Assembly: GCF_901000735.1 (NCBI RefSeq)
Contig: NC_081545.1
Coordinates: 17,492,758-17,556,757, forward strand
DNA from: Corylus avellana
Taxonomy: Eukaryota; Streptophyta; Magnoliopsida; Fagales; Betulaceae
Direction of reading: 5' to 3'
DNA length: 64,000 nt
The position numbers were made by a program, and so were the translations under genes. Below, in pieces: positions 33,000 to 43,913 of the stretch (position 1 is its first letter; each line of letters begins with the position of its first letter). The notes under the pieces are model-generated. The model was not told where the DNA came from. It made no database searches and was given only the letters and a program-made list of their open reading frames with translations.

Positions 33000-34338
33000 T
33001 GTTGTGCAAATTTATTTAACTCGCAAGTGCACGAATCGATTGTAGTTTACTGGATTGCAAGTGCGAGGTCGATCCCACAGAGAATTGTATTTTTGAGAGA
33101 GCAATTTATATCTAAACTAATTAAATCCTAATCTAGTTCCAAAAGGGTTTTGATTTTTGAGTTTTGAAAATTAAAGGATAAACATAAACTAAATAAAATA
33201 AGTAAATCTAAGAATAAAGGTACTAAGGTTTGGGAATTCACACTCACCAAATCATAACAACATACTTTATGTTCATCAATATTAATCCGAAGTTCTCACA
33301 AATTAAATCATAGATATGTTTTACTATGCTTCAAAGAATTAATCAAAACCATCCCATGTATCCATTCATTGACCAAATCACAAAAGGAATCCAAATTCAA
33401 TTGAAACACCAGATGTATCCGTAGAACAAATCACAAGGGATATCCAATTTTTATGAGTTAAAAGCCAAGCAATCAATCATATGAAATTATCTCAAATCAT
33501 CAAATGTATCCTTGAATCACAAGAGATATCCAAGAATCACTCCATACAATTGATTAGAAGTAAAACAATTGAAATATAAAACCCAATAAAATCAGAATAA
33601 TAAAAACTTACATAAAAGTATTGATGTTCTTCATCGGTGAGGCTTCATCCCCAACCTTAGTTGGGAATTTAGCTCCACATAAAAATAAAATCTAAACCTA
33701 AACCTAAACCTAAAGAAAAACTAAACAAAAGAATTTTGCTCTCTGGGATTGTGTATATTTTGTTGAATGCAAAGAAGTCTATTTATAAGCTTAGGGAAGT
33801 CCTAGAAGCCCAAGTAAACTTAGATAATTCGGAGGTCTGTCTCCCAGTCAAAATAGAAGTCTGAAATCGGAATAGGATTCGTCCAGATTTGTGTCCTTTA
33901 ATTGTGGGGCCATTTTGACATAGTAACTGTACGAATTACGAAAATCCTATTTCACAACAAATTGTAGTATTTTGAGCTAGCTTTCCAATGCCGTTTGAAT
34001 CACTTCAATCCGATATTTGAACGGAGAGTTATGGTCAAAATACTAAGATATGTGCAGAATCTGAATTTGAATCCGATCCAAAATCTTATTCAATCTGAAC
34101 TTGAATCTGATTTAACCTTTTCTTGGATTTGGTTAGACTTAACCACACAATCTAGGTCTTCTCAAAGTATGCTTTCTTCCAAACTTCGCATTTTTCCCTT
34201 TAAAGCTGCAGTTTTTCTTCAATGACCTACAAAACACTAAAAACACAAAACTAACACAAAATATTAAATAACGACACAGCTAAAGGATTAACTAATGTAA
34301 ATAAAGGGGTCCAAATATGCAATATTTGGCACTTATCA
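33000..34338 (-). mobile_element. B2 3' LTR
   Basis: 1339 bp, TGATAAGTGCC to GCACAACA on the minus strand. TATA box TTATAAATAGAC near 33780-33790, an imperfect telomere-like (TTTAGG) triplet near 33692-33716, and three GGATATC/GGATTCC..TTGTGATT..GGATACA units at about 33330-33550. Confidence 0.9.
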
Positions 34339-35693
34339 AACACCTCCAAACTTACATTTTGCTAGTCCCTTAGCAAAACAAAACAAAAAATAAAATGAAA
34401 GCAAGAAACATAAATCCTCTTTCGTGGGAGAGACGATTGCATTTAGCATATGCAACAAGCCTTTTAAACCCCTAGGCATCCCTAGTGGACGAGTGAAGTC
34501 TCGTGAGGGCTTAACAGGAATGATACCCACAAACATTGTGCACTATGTTGTTAACAAGAAAGAAGTTTCACATAAACCATGGTTCTTATTCATGAGCAAA
34601 CTTAAAAAGACAAACACCATCATAACAGTCAAAAGGAAATCCAAAATCAAATTACTCATAAATGGACAATTGAGACCTCATATGTTCTAAAAAGTGTAAA
34701 GTGTAATTAGCATACAATCATGAAGCTTTCTGCTTAAACTCAAGACAAGTTCCATAAAATTTGAAAGAATCCCTAACAAATGAAACAACCGAGGCAAGAT
34801 ATGCATTTTTTTTTTTTTTTTTAATAGGCTTTGCAATGTCTAACTCCCTTAAGCTTTCTAATTGACTCATGTAACAAGTGTTAGGCCAATGACTCCCAAG
34901 TCAGGTGGCTTTAGGGCACTAGATGTAGAACATCTCTAAGGGCTTATTAACTTAAGTCAAAAAGGCTACGAAGTCAGATTAGCCATATCATAAATCAACA
35001 CTGAACTTCACACCTTTTGACGCGAACACTCAATGCTTAACGAGGCAAGAGGTCCGGTTACTCAGTGAAAAACTCAACATGATCTTTATTTTCTTTTTCC
35101 TTCTCTTTTTTATTTATTTTTCTTCTTTTTTTTTTTTTTATATATATATCTTGCAAGCCAATGGTTATTCATCAATAGGTCATCCAACAAATCTCAAAGA
35201 GAACAAGCTTAAGCTCAAACATCATACCTCACAGAAAACATGTTAATGTGCTCATAAAAATTTATTTCAAAACAAGTGAAATCTCTTTTACCCAAAAATA
35301 AGTCAAAGGACTCAAACTTCTAATGACATAATGATGATGTTCAACCCTTTAAGCAAGCTAATGAAATGCAAATCACAGTTATAGTTTAACTCAAACTTGA
35401 CAACAACATAGCACAATTTTTTTTTTTTTTTTCACAAATTTTTTAACACAAAATGACAAATAAAAATAAACAAATAAAAACAAAAATAAATAGACAAAGT
35501 GTTTTTCCATACCCCCAAACTTGAATTACACATTGCCCTCAATGTGTAGTATAGAAATACATTACCGGAAATAAAGAAATCTGAGTGTGAACAAGGCTAG
35601 GGCGTCCCCCAAACTTAAACACCAAAACACCTGTCAATAAAAACTAACAGCAATATTTTTTTCATAGAAACAATATCAAAAGATTAATTGCTG
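34339..35693 (-). other. B2 conserved noncoding 3' region
   Basis: From the polypurine tract at the LTR edge to the ORF stop. It has the hairpin ACACATTG-AGGG-CAATGTGT (35528-35547, minus strand), the purine box (35508-35522), the shared block (34860-35080) and poly-T/A runs near 34806-34822 and 35410-35430. No coding frame is conserved. Confidence 0.7.
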
Positions 35694-36995
35694 TTAGAAA
35701 CAAAAACAAATAAAATTAACATGTAATGAAAAAGGAAAGAAAGAATTTTTGGAGTGAAGTGCAGAAAATAAACTGGAGGAGAAAACTTTACAGTGCTTCC
35801 CCCTATCATGCGGATGTCCAACTAATCCCTTCCACCCCTTCTTCTTCAAAACTTCATACCCCTCTGGAAGGATGTTTCGCCATCTTATGTAGAATTTCTT
35901 GCTTCGAAGGATCTTTTTAGGAAAGTGGTTCCTAGATTTGTGTGCTTGTGTGCACAAGTCCTTGAGTATCTTGATATAAGATGGCTCTTTGAGACATTTA
36001 GGCAATGAAGCTTTGGGCTCTTGATATGTCTCAAGAGGTACAATGATGCAGGCAGGAGCTTCAGTACTCACTTCCATGTCATTGGGCAGATTAGGATCCA
36101 TTGGGGGCTCACTATTCTCATGGTGTTCAACTTGCTCAAGATGCTCAACTTGCTCATCTTTCTCTTCCTCCTCTTTGTTATCCACAATTTCCTCACTCTC
36201 AAGTGTGATGGTGACTTGGGCATGCTCATGATAAGAATTTTCGGAATCATCCTCATCCATCATGTAGTGCCTTTCAGCCATCAGCTGACTTTGAAGCTCT
36301 TCTTCCTCTATTCTGTTGAAGTCAGCAACTAGATGACCGATCTGTCCTTCTATCTTGGTCATGGCCTGCTTAAGTTCTTGTATGTCTCTACCATTAGCCA
36401 TGTTGGAATTCTTCATCTCCTGTACGGCTTGATTGGTGAAACCTTTTAGCTCTTGTATATCTTGGGAATTGCTCAGGGTAGTATTCTTCATATCTTGCTT
36501 TATCTCTTTCATGTTCTTATCCATTGATTGCATGAATGCTTTCATCGTGTCTTCTAGTGATGACTGTGGTGCAGGCACTTGAGTGGTAGACTGATAAATA
36601 GGAGGTTGAGCTTGATGATCGAACTGTGGATATTCTGAATGATGCAATTCATCAAATTGGTGAGCATAATTTCCTGTAGCCTGAGCTGATCCTGAGAAAT
36701 CATATTGGTTGCTCCAGTCCGGATTATAACAATTGAAATTTGAATCAAACCCCGGGCTAGAGAAACTGGTGTTCATTTGTTCATATGAAAAGTTAGTTCT
36801 AGCTGCTCTGATTTGATCTAATTTGTCCTATAAGTCGTTGAGCTCAGTTCGCAAATCTGGACAATTGTTCTCCTCATGATAAGGATTGAAACCAAATGAA
36901 CATGGTTTATTTGGGTAAAAATTTTGAGGGTAGTTGGTAGGAGCTGGTGTCCTACAACTAGGAGATGCATTAAAATCATTAAAATGAAAATTCAT
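35694..36995 (-). pseudogene. B2 Gag-derived ORF, nearly intact
   Basis: 434 codons from ATG at 36995 to a stop at 35694, broken by a single TAG at 36828-36830 (codon 56). The knuckle reads CSFGFNPYHEENNC: the second Cys is Gly, so zinc binding is probably lost. After it come a Tyr/Asn/Gln-rich linker (YNPDWSNQYDF), a long coiled coil with MKEIKQDM and IQELKQAM repeats, QIGHLVADFNRIEEEE and an acidic tail (EEEEKDEQVEH). The region from codon 74 (36776) is one open frame of 360 residues. No capsid domain precedes the knuckle. Preservation of the C-terminal frame in a young element suggests it was under selection or simply recent. Confidence 0.75.
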
Positions 36996-37446
36996 GCTTC
37001 CCCTCACTTTTTAGCATGCAGATATCCCACATAAAACATTAACCAATATATATATTTTATTTTATTTTAATTTTTTTTTTAAATAAAATAAACTAAAATA
37101 ACAACTAACACAACAAAAAAAAAATGAAAACTAAAATTCAAAAACTCACAAAAAGGACCAAAAATAAATTTTTGGCAAAGATCTACGGAACTGCTGCTTT
37201 TGCTATGAGTGCGCTTGATCGCGCTGATGTGCGGAAGGTGCTGCGGCAGAACTGTAAAACAAGCCAAACAAAACAAAAAACAACAAGAACAATCTTTTTT
37301 TTTTTTTTTTTATTAGTAACACGAATAAAACAAAACAAATTGCAGAAAAATAAAATCCTAATTATAACTAGTAGAAGAATAAAACTAATTTAGAAATAAA
37401 TTGGTTTCAAAAATTGAACAATTCCCCGGCAACGGCGCCAAAAACT
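36996..37446 (-). other. B2 leader and tRNA-Asp PBS
   Basis: The primer-binding site at 37423-37440 is an exact TGGCGCCGTTGCCGGGGA on the minus strand. The leader is A/T-rich with homopolymer runs; a weak GCGATCAAGCGCACTC word remains at about 37210. Confidence 0.85.
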
Positions 37447-38783
37447 TGTTGTGCAAATTTATTTAACTCGCAAGTGCACGAATCGATTGTAGTTTAATGG
37501 ATTGCAAGTGCGAGGTCGATCCCACAGAGAATTGTATTTTTGAAAGAGCAATTTATATCTAAACTAATTAAATCCTAATCTAGTTCCAAAAGGGTTTTGA
37601 TTTTTGAGTTTTGAAAATTAAAGGATAAACATAAACTAAATAAAATAAGTAAATCTAAGGATAAAGGTACTAAGGTTTGGGAATTCACACTCACCAAATC
37701 ATAACAACATACTTTATGTTCATCAATATTAATCCGAAGTTCTCACAAATTAAATCATAGATATGTTTTACTATACTTCAAAGAATTAATCAAAACCATC
37801 CCATGTATCCATTCATTGACCAAATCACAAAAGGAATCCAAATTAAATTGAAACACCAGATGTATCCGTAGAACAAATCACAAGGGATATCCAATTTTTA
37901 TGAGTTAAAAGCCAAGCAATCAATCATATGAAATTATCTCAAATCATCAAATGTATCCTTGAATCACAAGAGATATCCAAGAATCACTCCATACAATTGA
38001 TTAGAAGTAAAACAATTGAAATATAAAACCCAATAAAATCAGAATAATAAAAACTTACATAAAAGTATTGATGTTCTTCATCGGTGAGGCTTCATCCCCA
38101 ACCTTAGTTGGGAATTTAGCTCCACATAAAAATAAAATCTAAACCTAAACCTAAACCTAAAGAAAAACTAAACAAAAGAATTTTGCTCTCTGGGATTGTG
38201 TATATTTTCTTGAATGCAAAGAAGTCTATTTATAAGCTTAGGGAAGTCCTAGAAGCCCAAGTAAACCTAGATAATTCGGAGGTCTGTCTCCCAGTCAAAA
38301 TAGAAGTCTGAAATCGGAATAGGATTCGTCCAGATTTGTGTCCTTTAATTGCGGGGCGATTTTGACATAGTAACTGTACGAATTACGAAAATCCTATTTT
38401 AATAAATTGTAGTATTTTGAGCTAGCTTTCCAATGCCGTTTGAATCACTTCAATCCGATATTTGAACGGAGAGTTATGGTCAAAATACTAAGATATGTGC
38501 AGAATCTGAATTTGAATCCGATCCAAAATCTTTTTCAATCTGAACTTGAATCTGATTTAACCTTTTCTTGGATTTGGTTAGACTTAACCACACAATCTAA
38601 GTCTTCTCAAAGTATGCTTTCTTCCAAACTTCACATTTTTCCCTTTAAAGCTGCAGTTTTTCTTCAATGACCTACAAAACACTAAAAACACAAAACTAAC
38701 ACAAAATATTAAATAACGACACAGCTAAAGGATTAACTAGTGTAAATAAAGGGGTCCAAATATGCAATATTTGGCACTTATCA
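37447..38783 (-). mobile_element. B2 5' LTR
   Basis: 1337 bp, same organisation as the 3' LTR, with TATA box near 38225-38236 and hairpin-type units at 37780-37990. It ends at the right target duplication CATGA (38784-38788). Confidence 0.9.
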
Positions 38784-38904
38784 CATGACAACAACAAGAA
38801 AACAAAAATAAAATCAAATGACAAAAAATAAAAGGAAAGAGGGGTTGCCTCCCACAAGTGCTAAGCTTAGCGTTTTCAGCCAGACTCTCCACAGTAGATG
38901 AGGA
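38784..38904 (-). other. D3 3' region, proximal part with post-ORF motif
   Basis: Continues the D3 3' region on the other side of B2. The conserved motif is at 38843-38885 (minus strand: GCTAAGCTTAGCACTTGTGG, with GGAGGCAACCCC). Confidence 0.65.
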
Positions 38905-40164
38905 TTAGTTTAGATAAGTTGGGTTCTCCCCGGGCATTTCTTCAATCTCTGCTATCTTCAATTCCAAGAACGGTTTAAAACCTTGACCATTTACCTTGAA
39001 AGTATTTCTATTCTTGGATCCTCTATCTCAATGGCTCCATGTGTGGAAACTGTATGAACTATGAATGGTCTACTCCATCGAGATTTGAGCTTGTCTGGGA
39101 ACAGATGCATCCATGAATTATACAGGAGGACTTTTTGACCAACTTCAAAAGATCTTCTCAAAATGTTTTGGTTGTGGGCCATCTTCATCTACTCTTTGTA
39201 CAGCTTGGCTCAGTCATACGCATCATTTCTCAAATCCTCTAATTCATTGAGTTGGAGCTTCCTTTGAGTACCAGGCTTGGTGAGATTAAAGTCCAGCTGC
39301 TTGATAGCCCAATATGCTCGATGCTTTAATTCCATAGGAAGATGACACGCTTTGCCATACACAAGTCGATAGGGAGACATGCCAATCGGGGTCTTGATAG
39401 TTGTCTAGTATGCCCACAGTGCATCATTAAGTCGCAGAGACTAATCTCTTCTTGTTAGGTTTACCGTCTTCTCCAATATCCTCTTGATTTCCCTGTTTGA
39501 TATCTCGACTTGACCACTTGTCAGAGGGTGGTAGGGAGTTGCAACTTTATGGGTAATACGATATTTCTTCATGAGTTGCTCAAAAAATCTATTACAAAAG
39601 TGCTTCCCCCCATCATTAATTATGGCACGTGGTGTCCCAAAACGTGCAAACACGTTGTCTTTCAGAAATTGAAGCACAACCCTATGATCATTGGTTTTGC
39701 AAGCAATGGCCTCCACCCACTTAGAAACATAGTCAACAACCACAAGGATGTAGAGGTACCCATAAGAGTTTGGGAAAGGTCCCATGAAGTCGATGCCCCA
39801 AACATCAAAAAGCACCACATTCAAAATCAGGTTCAACGGCATCATAATCCTCTTTCCAATACTTCCTAATTTCTGGCATCTCTCACAAGCTGAACAGTAG
39901 GCATGCGCATCACGAAAAATGGAGGGCCAATAGAATCCACATTTTTAAATTTGTGTGGTCGAGTTTTTCGAACAGAAGTGTCCTCCACATCCATAATCAT
40001 GGCAAAAGTCGATGACATTTTGTTGGTCACTCTCTGGAATACGTCTCCGTATGATTTGATCTGGGAAGTATTTGAACAAATAGGGATCATCCCAAAAGTA
40101 CTTCACCTCAGCGAAAATTTTTGATCTATCTTGCGTAGTCCAATGTGAGGGCATCTAATCAATG
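38905..40164 (-). pseudogene. D3 Athila/Tat-like integrase remnant
   Basis: From 40164 downward: TTQDRSKIFAEVKYFWDD, the zinc-binding region, a catalytic core with [29 protein letters not shown] and [11 protein letters not shown] (the spacing of the last Asp and Glu is 35 residues), and the C-terminal part with the RSFEVGQKVLLYNS motif. The core frame (39845-39441) is open for 134 codons. Frameshifts lie near 39860, 39440 and 39190. The module starts at 40164 beside the truncated D4 3' region, within two bases of the D1 breakpoint. Confidence 0.8.
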
Positions 40165-40565
40165 ACAAGGCAAAATTCGTAGGAATCCTTATCAGATGAA
40201 ACAACCAAGTTAAGATATGCATTTTTTTTTCTCTCTTTGTGTAGGCCATGCAATGCTTAGAACCATTAAGCTTTCTAATTGATCCATGTAACGAGTGTTA
40301 GGCCAGTGACTCCCAAACTAAATGGCTTTAGGGCACTAGATATAAACATCAATAAGGGCTTATTAACTCAAGTCAAAAAGGCTACGAAGCCAAGCTAGCC
40401 ATACCATCAATCAAACTGAACTTTAGACATTTTTATGCGAACACTCAATGCTTAATGAGCCAATAGGTCCGATTAGTTTGTGAAAAACTCAAAATGATCT
40501 CTCTCTTTTCTTCTCTCTTATTTATTTATTTATTTATTTTATTTTTTCTTTCTTCTTCTCGTAAG
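40165..40565 (-). other. D4 3' region, distal part
   Basis: The shared noncoding region up to the A4 insertion; truncated at 40165 by D3. Ends with GTAAG, the left duplication of A4. It includes a TTTA microsatellite (about 40524-40545). Confidence 0.6.
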
Positions 40566-41861
40566 TATTAAGTTCTAAAATATTCATATTTTTAGCTCTT
40601 AACTTACATGTATTAATCCTTTAATTTTGGTTAATTCATGCCATTTTAGTTCCTTTATGTGTTTTCCTTGTTTTTGTAGGTTTTCTAAAGAAAATGAAGT
40701 AAATCTAGAAGATTTGGGCTCAAAGAAAGAAAATGGGAAAAGTTGGAGCCTCTGACAATGCGATCCATCGCAAGCTCCCTACGATCAAGCGCACTACCAG
40801 AGAAGACAAAGCATGAGGCGACCATGTGCGATCGAGTGCACAACAGAAGAGGTTCGATCGCAGATGTGCGATCGAGCGCACATGGGTTACGATCAAGTGC
40901 ACCCGTGCGCAGGAGAATTCTAGAAGTTACAAACAGACTCCCTTTCCTTCCATATTAGGGTTTTCCAATTCCCACTTATAATAGGAATAAAAGCCTACGA
41001 ATTTCCTAGGTTTATTACTGTAACAAGGACTTCTAAAGCCCTATAAATAGACCTCTAAACCTTGACAATTAGGGGGAGACAACTTTAGGGAGAGGAACTG
41101 GAGGCTACTTCTAGGTGCGGTTTTCGGTTCTTTATTTACCTTTTCTCTTAATTATGTGTAACTAACTCTTAAGGAGGGCTAGATTGAAGCCCTAATTATG
41201 TTTATTTAATATTTCAATATTGGCACCTTTGTGATAATCATATTGTGTTGCTTAACTTGATTAATTCCTGTTTTCTTGAATTCCTCATATGTATGTGACT
41301 GGCCCAATTAAATCAATTTAGATGACCGAGTCCTGGGTTTAATAAGAGTAACAAAAGAAATTCAGACCAGATTCTTGGGCTAATCAACATGGAAAACCGG
41401 GAGTATACACCCATGCCCTATGTTCCGTGTGTTTGCCGATTTCCATAGATTTATGCTTTCTTAAAGAACAACTTAATATACACCCATGCTAAATCCTTTG
41501 AGAAAAAAAAAAAGAGTTAGGGAAATCAATAGCTTAAGGAGTATACACCCATGCCCTTAGGTTGACAAACATTAGGTATTCATAATATGATTGGATCATT
41601 TGCATATTGTTATATTAGTTGAGCATAATTAGTGGTGGATATCAAAGCCCTACCTTTACTTTATCTTTATATATTTTTATTTCTTTTTCATAATATCAAT
41701 TTCGTGACAACTTGATATTTTTAATCAATTCTAAACAAAATCAACAATCTTCGAGGGATCGATCTCGTACTTGCTGCATTATACTATCGTTTGATCTTGT
41801 GCACTTGCGAGTAAAACGTACTAAATATTATCTATTAATTTAGGTAGTATTTAGCACAACA
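40566..41861 (+). mobile_element. solo LTR A4 (family A), TSD GTAAG
   Basis: 1296 bp, TATTAAGTTC to GCACAACA, flanked by GTAAG (40561-40565, 41862-41866). GATCGA cluster at 40757-40915, TATA box TATAAATAGACC at 41042, loop-motif copies for hairpins 1, 2 and 4 at about 41401, 41474 and 41538; hairpin 3 was deleted between TTAG repeats. The target rejoins into the D4 3' region (CTCGTAAGCCAAGG). Confidence 0.9.
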
Positions 41862-42439
41862 GTAAGCCAAGGTTATTCATCAATAAGTCGTCCAACAAAT
41901 CTCAAGATAAACATGATTAAGCTCAAATTTTATACCTCACTGTCTCTTGTTTTGCCCAAAAATAAATCACAGGACTTAGATTCCTAATGACATGTTGACG
42001 TGTTCTATACTTTAAGCAAGCCAATGAAATGCAAACCACGGTTATAGCTTAACTTATACTTAACAACAACATAGCACAAGCCCTTTATTTATTTATTTAT
42101 TTTGTGGAAAGAAATTGAAATAAACGATAAAAAGATAACAAGAAACAAACAAATAAAGGATAACAAAAAAATGGATAGCAGTGTCTTTCCATACCTCCAA
42201 ACTTGAATCACACATTGTCCTCAATGTGGGAAGAAATACAATACTGGGAGGAGAAGAAGACTGTAAGAATGCAAAGAGAATGTCCCCCAAACCAACTCAT
42301 AGAAACGCTTGTCTTGAACATGACAACAACAAGAAAACAAAAATAAAATTAAATGACAAAAAATAAAAGGAAAGAGAGGTTGCCTCTCACAAGATCTAAG
42401 TTTAGCGTTTTCAGCCAGACTCTCCACAGCAGATGAAGA
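41862..42439 (-). other. D4 3' region, proximal part
   Basis: Holds the hairpin CACATTGAGGACAATGTG (42210-42228), the purine box, an intact B2-type target site (AACATGACAACAAC near 42318) and the post-ORF motif (42378-42420), which begins about 20 bases after the pol stop. Confidence 0.65.
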
Positions 42440-43913
42440 TTAGTTCAGATAAGTTGGGTCTTCCAAGGGCATTTCTTCAATCTCTGTGATCTTCAATTCC
42501 AAGAACGGTTTCAAACGTTGACCATTTACCTTGAAAGTATTTCCATTCTTGGGATCCTTTATCTCAATGGCTCCATGAGTGGAAACAGTACAAACTATGA
42601 ATGGTCCAGTCCATTGAGATCTGAGCTTGTCTAGGAATAGATGTAGCCATGAATTATACAGGAGGAGTTTTTGACCAACTTCAAAAGATCTTCTTAAAGT
42701 GTTTTGGTTGTAGGCCTTCTTCATCTAAGCTTTGTACAGCTTGGCACAGTCATATGCATCATTTCTCAAATCCTCTAATTCATTGAGTTGGAGCTTCCTC
42801 TGAGTTCCAGGCTTGGTGAGATTGAAGTTCAGCTGCTTGATAGCCCAATATGCTCGATGCTTCAATTCCATAGGAAGATGACACGCCTTGCCATACACAA
42901 GTCGATAGGGAGACATGCCAATGGGGGTCTTGAAAGTTGTCTGGTACACCCACAGTGCATCATTAAGTTGCAGAGACTAATATTTTCTTGTTGTGTTTAT
43001 CGTCTTCTCCAGTATCCTCTTGATTTCCTTGTTTGATATCTCGACTTGACCACTTGTCTGAGGGTGGTAGGGAGTTGCAACTTTATGGGTAATACGATAT
43101 TTCTTCATGAGTTGCTCAAAAAATCTATTGCAAAAGTGCTTCCCCCAATAACTAATTATGGCACATGGTGTCCCAAAATGTGCAAACACGTTGTCTTTCA
43201 AAAATTGAAGCACAACCCTATGATCATTGGTTTTGTAAGCAATGGTCTCCACCCACATAGGAACATAGTCAACAGCCATAATGATGTAGAGGTACCCATA
43301 AGAGTTTGGGAAAGGTCTCGTGAAGTCGATGCCCCATACATCAAAAAGCTCAACAATCAAAATCGGGTTCAATGGCATCATATTCCTCCTTCCAATACTT
43401 CCCAATTTCTGGCATCTCTCACAAGCTGAACAGTAGGTATGCGATGGAGGGCCAATAGAATCCACATTGAAAAATCTGTGCTGTCGACTTTTTCGAACTA
43501 AAGTGTCCTCCACATGGATGATCATCGCAAATGGAGATGACATTTTGATGGTCACTCTCAGGAATACATCTCCGCATGATTTGATTTGGGTGGTATTTGA
43601 ACAAATAGAGGTCATCCCAAAAGAACTACTTCACCTCAGGCAAAAATTTTGATCTATCTTGCTTGGTCCAATGTGAGGGCATTTGATCAGTGACAAAGTA
43701 GTTCACAATGTCTACAAACCATGGTGCAGGATTATGGGAGATGTGCATCAGTTGTTCATCAGGGAAAATCTTAGCAATGGACATAGCAACTTCATTGAAG
43801 TAGCTACCACATTCTCGGAACCCTTTTTGTCCAGGATTTCAAGTTCAAATTCTTGCAGCAAGAGAATCCACCAGTTGAGATGAGGTTTTGCATCTTTTTT
43901 GGACAAAAGATAC
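42440..43913 (-). pseudogene. D4 RNase H end and integrase remnant
   Basis: The most complete pol piece. From 43913 it encodes the end of RNase H ([21 protein letters not shown]), a linker, the integrase zinc-binding region, core ([27 protein letters not shown] in which the catalytic Asp codon has become Tyr, [11 protein letters not shown]) and C-terminal part [29 protein letters not shown], ending TYLN-stop at 42440. It shows what D1 and D3 lack upstream. Changes in the DD35E triad and frame breaks near 43615, 42975 and 42725 make it inactive. The RNase H side is cut by LTR A8. Confidence 0.8.

Larger units (their letters stand above)
33000..38783 (-). mobile_element. B2, complete non-autonomous LTR element, TSD CATGA
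   Basis: A 5784-bp element on the minus strand with LTRs at 37447-38783 (5') and 33000-34338 (3'), an intact PBS, one Gag-derived ORF and a polypurine tract. It is flanked by CATGA at 32995-32999 and 38784-38788. The two LTRs differ at roughly 15 positions that I can count by eye over about 1,338, so it inserted recently compared with its neighbours. It sits in the 3' region of D3; D2 (near 23780) and D4 (near 42318) show the uninterrupted site. Confidence 0.93.

Noticed and set aside
37423..37440. tRNA-like sequence
   Set aside because: Only 18 bases match the tRNA-Asp 3' end: this is the primer-binding site, not a tRNA gene.
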